The notes under the pieces were generated by a model. It was not told where the DNA came from and searched no databases. It was given only the letters and a program-made list of their open reading frames with translations. DNA of 64,000 nt, from assembly GCA_945919795.1 (NCBI GenBank), contig CAMEJJ010000007.1, forward strand, positions 1-64,000. Direction: 5' to 3'. The stretch comes from an uncultured Lachnospiraceae bacterium. GTDB taxonomy: Bacteria; Bacillota; Clostridia; Lachnospirales; Lachnospiraceae. Below, one piece after another: positions 30,448 to 39,309 of the stretch; the first letter of the stretch is position 1, and every line of letters starts with the position of its first letter. The position numbers and the translations under genes were made by a program.

Positions 30448-31257
30448 TTAAAATAAATCAAAATGTTTCAATGCATGATAAATTCCGTCATCATAGAGAT
30501 CTTTTGTAATATAATCTGCGTTCTTTTTGGCAATCTCGGTTCCGTTCCCCATACAAATTCCTATCCCGGCAGCCCTTAACATATCCACATCATTGATACT
30601 GTCTCCTACTGCTATGGAATCGCGGATGTCAATACCGATCTGATTACACATCCGTTCCATCCCTTTTGCCTTATGACAGCCTTTCGGAACTATTTCCGCA
30701 ACCCTAAAATCGTGAACCAACACCTCATAATCCGAACGGAACAAATCATACAACGGTTCGTTACTGATCCCGTTTTTTTCCGCCAGACTAACCTTATTGG
30801 CTTCCACTTTTCCAAAATGCTTCATTGCATACTGCACCGAGATAAAACGTTCCTTCAGCATGTTTTTTACTAACTGCACATACCAATCATCGGGATTATC
30901 CTCAAATGTCACTTCATCATAATAGATATATTCGGTACCTTCTAAAATATACATGGTATCGTATCTCCGAAAAATTTCATACATCTTTTGTAGCTGTGCA
31001 TCGGAGAGATGGTCATCAAAAACCATATGATTGTCTAATTCGCCATAAGCGCCACAGGCTCCCACAACTCCGTCAAATCCGATGTCCAAAATCGGATTTT
31101 GAGGTATCATGGCACGGCTTCTGCCTGTACAGACAAATGCTTTATGTCCGTTCTCCTGTATTTTTCTGATTGCCTCTATCGTTGATTTGGGAACCCCTTT
31201 ATTCTGTATAAATAAAGTACCGTCAATATCAAAAAACACGGCTTTCATATTCTTCAC
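30448..31257 (-). CDS. HAD-IIB (Cof-like) hydrolase
   Basis: MKAVFFDIDGTLFIQNKGVPKSTIEAIRKIQENGHKAFVCTGRS; VGDSINDVDMLRAAGIGICMGNG. Confidence 0.93.
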   Translation of the reverse strand: MKNMKAVFFDIDGTLFIQNKGVPKSTIEAIRKIQENGHKAFVCTGRSRAMIPQNPILDIGFDGVVGACGAYGELDNHMVFDDHLSDAQLQKMYEIFRRYDTMYILEGTEYIYYDEVTFEDNPDDWYVQLVKNMLKERFISVQYAMKHFGKVEANKVSLAEKNGISNEPLYDLFRSDYEVLVHDFRVAEIVPKGCHKAKGMERMCNQIGIDIRDSIAVGDSINDVDMLRAAGIGICMGNGTEIAKKNADYITKDLYDDGIYHALKHFDLF

Positions 31258-31291
31258 TCCGTTTATTTGTTGGGCTCATTGTTTACAACAG

Positions 31292-31317
31292 AAAGAGACC
31301 GGCTAAACGGTCTCTTT
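31292..31317. terminator. Intrinsic terminator hairpin
   Basis: AAAGAGACCG-gctaaa-CGGTCTCTTT. Confidence 0.85.
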
Positions 31318-31340
31318 ACAAAGTCCTTTTATCCGAAATA

Positions 31341-32255
31341 TTATGCTTTTTCCAATCGCTCACGATATCCGGGAGCATTCTTTATTTCAAATTTGTTGTT
31401 GAACATTTCATATTCCGCATCGGAAAGTAAATCCTGTAATTTTTGTTCCACATTGTATTTTAGAACAAAACCACACGCCACACTCGGTGCCAGGTGTTCA
31501 TCTTCAAACTCCAGGCATTTTTGCTGGACACGTGCACAGTAATCCTTTGCTTCGTCATCCTCTGCCATTGGGATTAAGATATTGAAAAAATCTCCGCCGC
31601 ACCGTCCTATGATGTATTCCGGCTTTGCCTCTTCTTTTAAAATATTGGCAACGACCTGTATCAGACGGTCACTTTCCTCATCACCGAAGTGATCATTCAC
31701 ATATTTCCAGTCATTGATGTTGGCACATACTACTGCAACAGGAATAACTTGGGAACGATCGACCACACGCAGTTTATTATCAAAATGAGTACTGTTTAAC
31801 ACTCCTGTGAGAGCATCTTCTTTTTGTCCGTGTTTTACCTGATACTGCTCTTTTTCCAGACGCTTTTCCAAATCATCCACATATAGAGAAAGCTCTGCTG
31901 ACTCATATGTCTTTTCTGCCTGTTTTGTAAGTGCGATAACCAAATTATCAACCAGATTTTTCTTATCTAAATCCGTCATCTCTTCATCTTTTAAATATAA
32001 ATGAGCTATCGTACGATTTTGTACCTTAATCTTATTGCCGGGCTCATGCTCCGTATCCGGCTTAAACCCAACAAAGTTGCCCATGCTAACCGTTTTTTCT
32101 CCATGACGGTCAGTCAAAAGCAGGCTAATCCCGGTCGTTCTATGTAAGCTGTCAAGATAATCCGACAACGCACCGATATCAAAAATCTGATCCAGCGAAT
32201 AATTGCGGATATTTTCTTTCAGACGTTTTTCCAAAGGTATAAGTCCAAATGCCAT
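31341..32255 (-). CDS. GGDEF-domain protein with degenerate signature (GGDFF)
   Basis: KEDALTGVLNSTHFDNKL; RCGGDFFNILIP. Confidence 0.8.
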   Translation of the reverse strand: MAFGLIPLEKRLKENIRNYSLDQIFDIGALSDYLDSLHRTTGISLLLTDRHGEKTVSMGNFVGFKPDTEHEPGNKIKVQNRTIAHLYLKDEEMTDLDKKNLVDNLVIALTKQAEKTYESAELSLYVDDLEKRLEKEQYQVKHGQKEDALTGVLNSTHFDNKLRVVDRSQVIPVAVVCANINDWKYVNDHFGDEESDRLIQVVANILKEEAKPEYIIGRCGGDFFNILIPMAEDDEAKDYCARVQQKCLEFEDEHLAPSVACGFVLKYNVEQKLQDLLSDAEYEMFNNKFEIKNAPGYRERLEKA

Positions 32256-32554
32256 AAACCAATTCCCTCTCTTTTAAAACTTCCCAATTCTGCTGCAATC
32301 CCCCAAATGAATTGCAAATACAATCTGATTATAGCTTTTTTCCTATCTTTTGTCTAGCACCGTGGCTGCTGCATATCTTAAAAAAGTTAAAAAAAGTTCG
32401 TTTTTTTCAAAACCTAGTTTTCTTTTGATTTCATGTGTGCTAAAATATTGACATATAATTAGAATAGTTATCAATGATATATTCGGATTGCTACAACACT
32501 TTACAATCTAAGCAATCTTCGAACTTTTATAAAATCCGAAAGGAGGAATTTCCT

Positions 32555-32743
32555 ATGGATATTCCCGCATTATCAATGGCAATGTCACAAAGCAACATCA
32601 TGAACAGCGTCGGTATTGCAATGCTGGACAAATCACTTGAACTAAATCAGAACATTGGCGATCAGCTTATTTCTGCTATCGATTCTTCCATGGAATTATC
32701 TGTAAATCCTCATATCGGATCTAATTTTGATGTATCCGTTTAG
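32555..32743 (+). CDS. YjfB family protein
   Basis: MDIPALSMAMSQSNIMNSVGIAMLDKSLE...SMELSVNPHIGSNFDVSV; AAAGGAGG RBS. Confidence 0.8.
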   Translation: MDIPALSMAMSQSNIMNSVGIAMLDKSLELNQNIGDQLISAIDSSMELSVNPHIGSNFDVSV

Positions 32744-32826
32744 CACAAATTGCGGATATATAATTTAACTCTCTTTTTGCATTTCATGAGTCAATAATAG
32801 CCCATGCATTTTTTGCTAGGATTCTT

Positions 32827-32871
32827 TATTGTAGGGATACATATTCTAGGAATGCATATTGTAGGAATACA
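32827..32871. repeat. 15-bp direct repeat x3 upstream of a diguanylate cyclase gene
   Basis: TATTGTAGGGATACA / TATTCTAGGAATGCA / TATTGTAGGAATACA. Confidence 0.9.
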
Positions 32872-32913
32872 AGTATTAATTGAGGGTAATACACAAGCAG
32901 AAAGTATTCAACT

Positions 32914-34038
32914 ATGGGTGGATTGAGACGGTTATTTCAAAATATTCAATTAATTCTGACCGGTGAAAAAACAGTTTCCGAACTAGATAAATACCGGTTT
33001 ATTTCTGTTGTTCTTGCAGTTATCCATATCGCTCTTTGCATTTGCTTTTACTTTTTTGAATATTCCATTTTGTTTATTTACAATATCTTTGCCGTTATCC
33101 TCTATTTGGTCATGGGTTTTAAATTCACAGCACAGCGTAAATATGCACTCATGTATTATTGTTGTTATGCAGAGATTACTTTTTTTGCATCCTTTGCCAC
33201 ACTTTTGGCCGGTTGGGACTGGGGATTTATGATCTATCTGATTGCACTGACTCCTGTTTCTTTTTATCTGGCTTACTCTTCCCCACAATTTGGACATGGT
33301 ATCAAAAAACCTTTTTTCTTTGTACTGTTGTCCATGGTCGTTTTTGTTTTAACACGTGTTTTATCTGCGAATATCACGCCCCTTTATACAAAGTGTATTT
33401 TCGATCCGCATATGACCCTCATGTACAGTATCAATGCCATTATCGGTTTTTTAGGGTTGCTGCTTTTTTCTATTTTGTTTACGATTGAGATCCGGCAAAA
33501 TGAGATTCGTCTGGAAGAACAATATACTTTATTAGAATCCGTATCGAGTAAGGATCCGCTAACGGGCTTGTTTAATCGTAGAAGCATGGACAAATATTTG
33601 ACAACCGCTTTGGAACAATCCAAGGGTGTCGGCCTTGTTTTTTCTATCATTTTGGGTGATATTGATGATTTTAAACGGGTTAATGATACTTACGGACACA
33701 ATATTGGAGATCAGGTTTTAGTGCAGGTTGCCAAAAAGATTTCCGAAAATGCCTCGGAAGGTTGCCGGATATGCCGTTGGGGCGGTGAAGAAATTCTCAT
33801 TTTTATACCGGAAAACGAAACAGTTACCAACGAAGTCGCTGAGAAAATCCGACAGTCCATCGAACAGATTCGGGTTCCTTATGGCACAGATTTTGTCAGT
33901 GTGACCATGACGTTCGGCATAGCAGAATATAGTCCGGGATTACCGCTCAACAAGCTGGTATCCACTGCAGACAACCGTTTATATTACGGCAAACGCCACG
34001 GTAAAAATCAAGTTGTAAATGCGATACCGGATGAGTAG
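32914..34038 (+). CDS. Membrane-anchored GGDEF diguanylate cyclase
   Basis: N-terminal TM helices; SSKDPLTGLFNRRSMDKYL; ILGDIDDFKRVNDTYGHNIGDQVL; RWGGEEILIF. Confidence 0.9.
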   Translation: MGGLRRLFQNIQLILTGEKTVSELDKYRFISVVLAVIHIALCICFYFFEYSILFIYNIFAVILYLVMGFKFTAQRKYALMYYCCYAEITFFASFATLLAGWDWGFMIYLIALTPVSFYLAYSSPQFGHGIKKPFFFVLLSMVVFVLTRVLSANITPLYTKCIFDPHMTLMYSINAIIGFLGLLLFSILFTIEIRQNEIRLEEQYTLLESVSSKDPLTGLFNRRSMDKYLTTALEQSKGVGLVFSIILGDIDDFKRVNDTYGHNIGDQVLVQVAKKISENASEGCRICRWGGEEILIFIPENETVTNEVAEKIRQSIEQIRVPYGTDFVSVTMTFGIAEYSPGLPLNKLVSTADNRLYYGKRHGKNQVVNAIPDE

Positions 34039-34116
34039 ACACATTAAAATGGGGTGGTATGTGTTTACACCTTCAATAATTATAAACCAAAATATTTCTC
34101 AGACAGATTTTATTCC

Positions 34117-34252
34117 TTGCAAAAAATGCCCTACCTATGTTATATTGATGATAGAAAAAGGGAAAGCTAGAGAAGCGGCTACCCTCAAGTAATAAGCATA
34201 CTGTTTTTACAAACAGCCGTCACTACTGCGAATAGTGGCGGCTATTTTCGTT
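34117..34252 (+). ncRNA. Predicted antitoxin RNA of a type I TA module, convergent with the toxin mRNA
   Basis: TTGCAA-N18-TATATT promoter (34117-34146); RNA ~34153-34252 ending in AGCCGTCACTACTGCGAATAGTGGCGGCT hairpin (34215-34243) shared with the toxin 3' end. Confidence 0.65.
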
Positions 34253-34337
34253 TTCCCTTGAAAATCGTGTAACACAATCCAACAAGGGCGCAAATGAATA
34301 TTCCAATCTGAATTAAATCAGTATATGTAACATACAT
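34242..34337 (-). CDS. Putative holin-like type I toxin, 31 aa (TxpA/Fst-like)
   Basis: MYVTYTDLIQIGIFICALVGLCYTIFKGKRK: one TM plus a basic tail; RBS AAAGGAGGG; missing from the ORF track because of its size. Confidence 0.8.
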   Translation of the reverse strand: MYVTYTDLIQIGIFICALVGLCYTIFKGKRK

Positions 34338-34593
34338 TGGCAACGCCCTCCTTTCTTTCGTCTAGAGGGTTAGCCCCTCCGAAAAAAGAGGGTAAGCCGC
34401 CCGGCTCTCTAGTTTCCCATACAATTATAATATCATTGTGAGTCGTTCCTTTCAATCAAAACTACTACTATCCACGATAACAATCTTGCTTATTTTATAC
34501 GTAGCGGTAGTTTTTCTTGAAAACTTGGCGTTTTTATGTATAATTAAAATGTATGTCTAACTTTAAAAAATATAGAAAAACAGAGGTTTTACA

Positions 34594-36231
34594 ATGATTA
34601 GTGCAAATAACGTAACGTATAGAGTAGGCAAGAAAGCCTTATTTGAAGATGTAAATATCAAATTTACAGAAGGAAACTGCTATGGACTGATTGGTGCCAA
34701 CGGTGCAGGCAAATCAACCTTTTTAAAGATTTTGTCCGGTGCTTTAGAAACCACCAATGGTGAGATTGTGATTACGCCCGGTCAGCGTCTTTCCGTATTG
34801 GAACAGGATCATTTCAAATATGATTCCTACCCCGTTATGGATGTTGTCATCATGGGCAATGCCAGATTATATGAAATCATGAAAGAAAAAGAAGCCATCT
34901 ATGCCAAAGAAGACTTTTCGGACGAAGATGGTATCCGTGCCAGTGAATTAGAAGGTGAATTTGCCGAGATGGACGGTTGGGACGCTGAGACCAATGCTGC
35001 CATGCTGTTAAATGGTCTGGGAATCGAGACCGAACTTCACTACAGCATCATGAGTGACTTAAACGGTAGTCAGAAAGTGAAAGTCTTATTGGCAAAAGCT
35101 CTATTCGGCAATCCGGATATTCTTCTTTTGGATGAGCCTACTAACCATTTAGATTTAGATGCAATCGCATGGTTAGAAGACTTTTTGATTGACTTTGACA
35201 ATACCGTCATCGTAGTCTCCCATGACCGTTATTTCTTAAACAAAGTATGTACGCATATTGCCGATATTGATTATGGCAAAATCCAGTTATATGCCGGCAA
35301 CTATGATTTCTGGTACGAATCCAGCCAATTACTGGTAAAACAGATGAAAGAAGCCAATAAAAAGAAAGAAGAAAAAATCAAAGAGTTACAGGAATTCATC
35401 TCCCGTTTCTCTGCCAACGCTTCCAAATCTAAGCAGGCAACCTCCCGTAAACGTGCATTGGAAAAAATTGAGTTGGATGACATCAAGCCTTCCAGTCGTA
35501 AATATCCCTACATCGATTTCCGTCCCGACCGTGAAATCGGCAACGAAGTTTTATCGGTAGAAAACCTGACGAAAACCATCAACGGTGAAAAAGTGTTGGA
35601 TCACATCTCCTTTATTTTAGGACATGATGATAAAGTTGCTTTTGTTGGCGGTAATGAATTAGCCAAGACAACTCTATTTAAAATTCTAATGGGAGAATTA
35701 GAACCGGACGAAGGTAGCTTTAAATGGGGCGTTACCACTTCACAGGCTTATTTCCCCAAGGACTCAACCAGCGAATTCGACAATGATTACACCATTGCCG
35801 ACTGGCTGATGGGTTACTCTCCCGTAGATGATATTACCTATGTACGCGGTTTCTTGGGACGTATGTTGTTTGCCGGCGAAGACGGTGTCAAAAAAGTCAA
35901 AGTCTTATCCGGTGGTGAAAAAGTAAGATGTCTGCTTTCCAAAATGATGATTAGCGGTGCTAACTGCCTGATTTTGGATGAACCTACCAACCATCTGGAT
36001 ATGGAAAGCATCACCGCTTTAAACAACGGTCTGATTAAATTCCCCGGCGTTGAGCTTTTTGCCTGCCACGACCATCAATTTGTACAGACAACTGCCAACC
36101 GTATTATGGAAATCCTTCCAAACGGCACTTTGGTTGATAAAATCACAACCTATGACGAATATCTTGCAAGTGATGAAATGGCAAGAAAACGTACCGTCTA
36201 TACAGCCAATACAGAAGACGACAACAATTAA
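34594..36231 (+). CDS. ABC-F family ATP-binding cassette protein
   Basis: Two ABC domains (LIGANGAGKSTFLKILSG; LLLDEPTNHLDLDAIAWLE; LSGGEKVRCLLSKMM), no TM. Confidence 0.95.
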   Translation: MISANNVTYRVGKKALFEDVNIKFTEGNCYGLIGANGAGKSTFLKILSGALETTNGEIVITPGQRLSVLEQDHFKYDSYPVMDVVIMGNARLYEIMKEKEAIYAKEDFSDEDGIRASELEGEFAEMDGWDAETNAAMLLNGLGIETELHYSIMSDLNGSQKVKVLLAKALFGNPDILLLDEPTNHLDLDAIAWLEDFLIDFDNTVIVVSHDRYFLNKVCTHIADIDYGKIQLYAGNYDFWYESSQLLVKQMKEANKKKEEKIKELQEFISRFSANASKSKQATSRKRALEKIELDDIKPSSRKYPYIDFRPDREIGNEVLSVENLTKTINGEKVLDHISFILGHDDKVAFVGGNELAKTTLFKILMGELEPDEGSFKWGVTTSQAYFPKDSTSEFDNDYTIADWLMGYSPVDDITYVRGFLGRMLFAGEDGVKKVKVLSGGEKVRCLLSKMMISGANCLILDEPTNHLDMESITALNNGLIKFPGVELFACHDHQFVQTTANRIMEILPNGTLVDKITTYDEYLASDEMARKRTVYTANTEDDNN

Positions 36232-36235
36232 TACC

Positions 36236-36284
36236 ATTAGCTTTGACATTGCTTCGAAAGGAAGGATGCTCAAAGCTAATTTTA
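36236..36284 (+). terminator. Terminator-like inverted repeat after the ABC-F gene
   Basis: ATTAGCTTTGA...TCAAAGCTAATTTT. Confidence 0.6.
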
Positions 36285-36362
36285 TGATACCAGTATCTTT
36301 TGCCCCATGATACCAACGAATTGCTACGCACTTTGTGCTCTCGCAATCCCTGGTATCATAAT
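36285..36362. repeat. Dispersed intergenic repeat copy (family with 19863..19926)
   Basis: ATGATACCAGTATCTTTTGCCCCATGATACCAACGAATTGCTACGCACTTTGTGCTCTCGCAATCCCTGGTATCAT. Confidence 0.75.
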
Positions 36363-36394
36363 ATACAAATTGTAACAAAAGGAATTATGCCAAT

Positions 36395-38065
36395 ATGAGA
36401 GCAGTCGACTTACACACACATTCAACCAAATCAGATGGAAGTTTTACCCCAACAGAACTGGTCGAATACGCAGTCAAAAAAGGGTTAGCAGCTATTGCAC
36501 TCTCCGACCATGACACGACAGAGGGAATTGATGAAGCTTTTGCTGCGGCAAAGGGAACGAATCTCGAAATCATACCCGCCATTGAATTTTCCACAGAATA
36601 TGAAGGCAGGGATATTCACATCTTAGGTCTGTATATCAATCATCATAGTGAACATTTTGAGGAATATCTTCAGGATTTCCGCGATGCCAGAGATGCCCGC
36701 AATCAAAAGATGTGTGAAAAACTGGCAGAACACGGAATTGATATCTCCTACGAACAATTATGTCGAAAATATGAAGGTTCCGTATTGACTCGTGCTCATT
36801 ATGCGGCATATTTATTAGAAATCGGAGCTGTAAAAAGCAGAAATGAAGCATTCGAGCGTTATATCGGCGACCATGCCCCCTGCTTTGTACCTCGCCACAA
36901 AGTTACGCCCATGCAGGCAGTTGAACTGATTCTACGCGCCGGCGGTGTTCCTATACTGGCTCATCCCATTCTCTATCACTTAAGTAAGGCAAAGTTGGAG
37001 CAGCTTATCACCGACTTAAAGGCAGTCGGATTAGTTGGCATAGAAGCTATTTACTCTACTTACAATTCATCGGAAGAACGACAAATTCGCCATTTGGCAG
37101 ACAAATACAACCTACTAATATCCGGTGGTTCCGATTTTCATGGTGTCAACAAGCAAAAACTGGATTTAGGCACAGGTTACGGTCACCTCTTCGTTCCCGA
37201 AGATGTATTGGACAATATCAAGAAATACCGAAGAGAACATGGAAAATACAAGGACCGTATCATCTTTTCCGATATGGACGGAACTCTTTTGGATGACGAA
37301 AAAAATCTTTCGCCCGAAATCCATGATGCCATCCTGAATTTTACATCACAAGGTGGGAATTTTGTACTCTCCAGCGGAAGACCACTTGCAAGTATTTTAG
37401 AAACAAGAGACAGACTGGGACTTGCTCTGCCCGGCACCTATATTATTTCTTACAACGGTGCATTGGTCTATGACTGTGAAAACGAAAAACCGGTCTTAGA
37501 ACGTCGTATTCCCTTTGAATATGTAAAAAAAGTATTGGAAACAGCTAAAGAATGTGGTGTTCATGCACACACTTATAATAAAAATACCATTATTTCCCCT
37601 GCCGATAATGAAGAACTGGCCTATTACCGTATTCACATCCATATGCCGGCCATCATTACCGATGATGTCGTTGCAGCACTGGAAGAAGAACCCTTCAAAC
37701 TCCTTTTGGTTCATTTAAAGGAAGATGGTAAATTAGAAGATTTCCGAAAAGCATTGGTTCAAGTTGCAAAAGGAAAACTGCACACCTTCTATTCCTCTCC
37801 TTTATATTTGGAATGTTGTATGGCAGATGCCTCCAAGGGCAATGCCGTCCGGTTTTTATGCGATTATCTCGGCATTGACATTGCGAATTCTGTTGCAGCA
37901 GGTGATGCTGCAAATGATATTTCCATGTTGGAAGCCGCCGGAATTGGTGTCTGTATGGTAAACGGAACAGAAGACACAAAAAAAGCCGCTGATTATATCA
38001 CGAAAGCGGATAATAATCATAACGGCTTTTTAGAAGTCTTACGTCTGGCGACTACAACGAATTAG
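36395..38065 (+). CDS. PHP-domain phosphoesterase fused to a HAD-IIB (Cof-like) phosphatase
   Basis: N-term VDLHTHSTKSDGSFTPTELVEYA...LSDHDTT; C-term IIFSDMDGTLLDDEKNLSPEIHDAILNF...AAGDAANDISMLEAAG. Confidence 0.92.
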   Translation: MRAVDLHTHSTKSDGSFTPTELVEYAVKKGLAAIALSDHDTTEGIDEAFAAAKGTNLEIIPAIEFSTEYEGRDIHILGLYINHHSEHFEEYLQDFRDARDARNQKMCEKLAEHGIDISYEQLCRKYEGSVLTRAHYAAYLLEIGAVKSRNEAFERYIGDHAPCFVPRHKVTPMQAVELILRAGGVPILAHPILYHLSKAKLEQLITDLKAVGLVGIEAIYSTYNSSEERQIRHLADKYNLLISGGSDFHGVNKQKLDLGTGYGHLFVPEDVLDNIKKYRREHGKYKDRIIFSDMDGTLLDDEKNLSPEIHDAILNFTSQGGNFVLSSGRPLASILETRDRLGLALPGTYIISYNGALVYDCENEKPVLERRIPFEYVKKVLETAKECGVHAHTYNKNTIISPADNEELAYYRIHIHMPAIITDDVVAALEEEPFKLLLVHLKEDGKLEDFRKALVQVAKGKLHTFYSSPLYLECCMADASKGNAVRFLCDYLGIDIANSVAAGDAANDISMLEAAGIGVCMVNGTEDTKKAADYITKADNNHNGFLEVLRLATTTN

Positions 38066-38090
38066 TAAATTCTACATCAAAATATCTAAA

Positions 38091-38121
38091 AAGGATAGCT
38101 GTTTTACGAGCAGCTATCCTT
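38091..38121. terminator. Bidirectional intrinsic terminator
   Basis: AAGGATAGCTG-ttttacgag-CAGCTATCCTT. Confidence 0.85.
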
Positions 38122-38155
38122 AATTTTATCAATATCTTTTCTGTTTTTGTTTTGC

Positions 38156-38419
38156 CTATCCCTCAACAATCAAATATCTTCCGTCTCCGACTGCAAACAC
38201 TTCATCGGCTTCCACAATTCCATCGGCATCCATATTTTCCATATCAACACCTTCTTCATCAAAATATTCCCATACTTCTTCTTTGGAATTGACCACTAAA
38301 GCCATGCACTCCTCCAAATAATTCTTTGCCTCCTCCGGGGTTTGCGCAACCGGTTCCGGGTACAGTTTTAACTGATTCTCCAAAAAACATTGTAATACTT
38401 TTTCATCAAAATCCGGCAT
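38156..38419 (-). CDS. Small acidic protein of unknown function
   Basis: MPDFDEKVLQCFLENQLKLYPEPVAQTPEEAKNYLEECMAL; coupled to the upstream HAD gene. Confidence 0.7.
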   Translation of the reverse strand: MPDFDEKVLQCFLENQLKLYPEPVAQTPEEAKNYLEECMALVVNSKEEVWEYFDEEGVDMENMDADGIVEADEVFAVGDGRYLIVEG

Positions 38420-39248
38420 AATCTTTCTCCTTTTCCATGTAATTATCATAAAATGCCTGCAAAATCTGCCATACGCCCTTATCCTTCCATCCGGGGCAAA
38501 TATGTTTTGCCGCCTTTTTCACATTGTCAACAGCATTTTCCACGGCATAACTTTCTTCTGCTGCCATAATCAGGCCCAGATCATTATCATTATCGCCAAA
38601 GACCATGGTCTCTTGTGGCAAAATTCCAAGTTCTTTTTGAATCTTTCGTAATGCATTTCCCTTATCAACCGAAAAATCCATGAAATCCACCCATTCCTCT
38701 CCGGCCATGGTCGTTTTGACCCGATCCTTCCATTTGGGAATTAAAATCTGTTCTCCGATGTTTCGGATACTGCCTTTTTTGTAAACAGCAAGCTTTAAAA
38801 ATTCTTCATCCTCTGCCAGAATATCATCCGTCAGGGTCACATCATTCCGATAAGAATCGGTAATTAGGCGAATAAAATCCTCATCCTTGGATTCTAAATA
38901 ACAGCCATGAGAGGTCGATGCCACAACATGGCATTCCTCCGGATACAGCGTACGTAAGTCTGCCATAATTTCTTCCACATCACTTTTTTCCATCTTTGTA
39001 ATGGAAAAATTCTCCGCCGCCAATAAAATATGCGCACCGTTTTCCGCAATATAATCCAGTTTTCGGTTAACAGGCGCAAACATCTTGCGAATGCTCCCGT
39101 ACTGTCTTCCGCTGGCAATCACAAATCGGATTCCCTGATCGCTTAACTTTTGTATAATATCAATCATTTCATCATACATCTGTGGCGAAGAATCTTTAAC
39201 CAGTGTTCCATCCACGTCTGTTGCAATTAATTTAATCTTGGTATTCAT
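38406..39248 (-). CDS. HAD-IIB (Cof-like) hydrolase
   Basis: KLIATDVDGTLVKDSSPQMYDEM; GDNDNDLGLIMAAEESYAVENAVDNVKKAA. Confidence 0.93.
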   Translation of the reverse strand: MNTKIKLIATDVDGTLVKDSSPQMYDEMIDIIQKLSDQGIRFVIASGRQYGSIRKMFAPVNRKLDYIAENGAHILLAAENFSITKMEKSDVEEIMADLRTLYPEECHVVASTSHGCYLESKDEDFIRLITDSYRNDVTLTDDILAEDEEFLKLAVYKKGSIRNIGEQILIPKWKDRVKTTMAGEEWVDFMDFSVDKGNALRKIQKELGILPQETMVFGDNDNDLGLIMAAEESYAVENAVDNVKKAAKHICPGWKDKGVWQILQAFYDNYMEKEKDYAGF

Positions 39249-39309
39249 AAAAAAGATCTCCTAATGAGTGCCATTCTAGCATGAGCATTTGTGAAAAATA
39301 GTCAATATT

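Noticed and set aside
32535-32560. SD-occluding hairpin AGGA-ggaatt-TCCT at the yjfB start
   Set aside because: Only a 4-bp stem; too weak to claim regulation.
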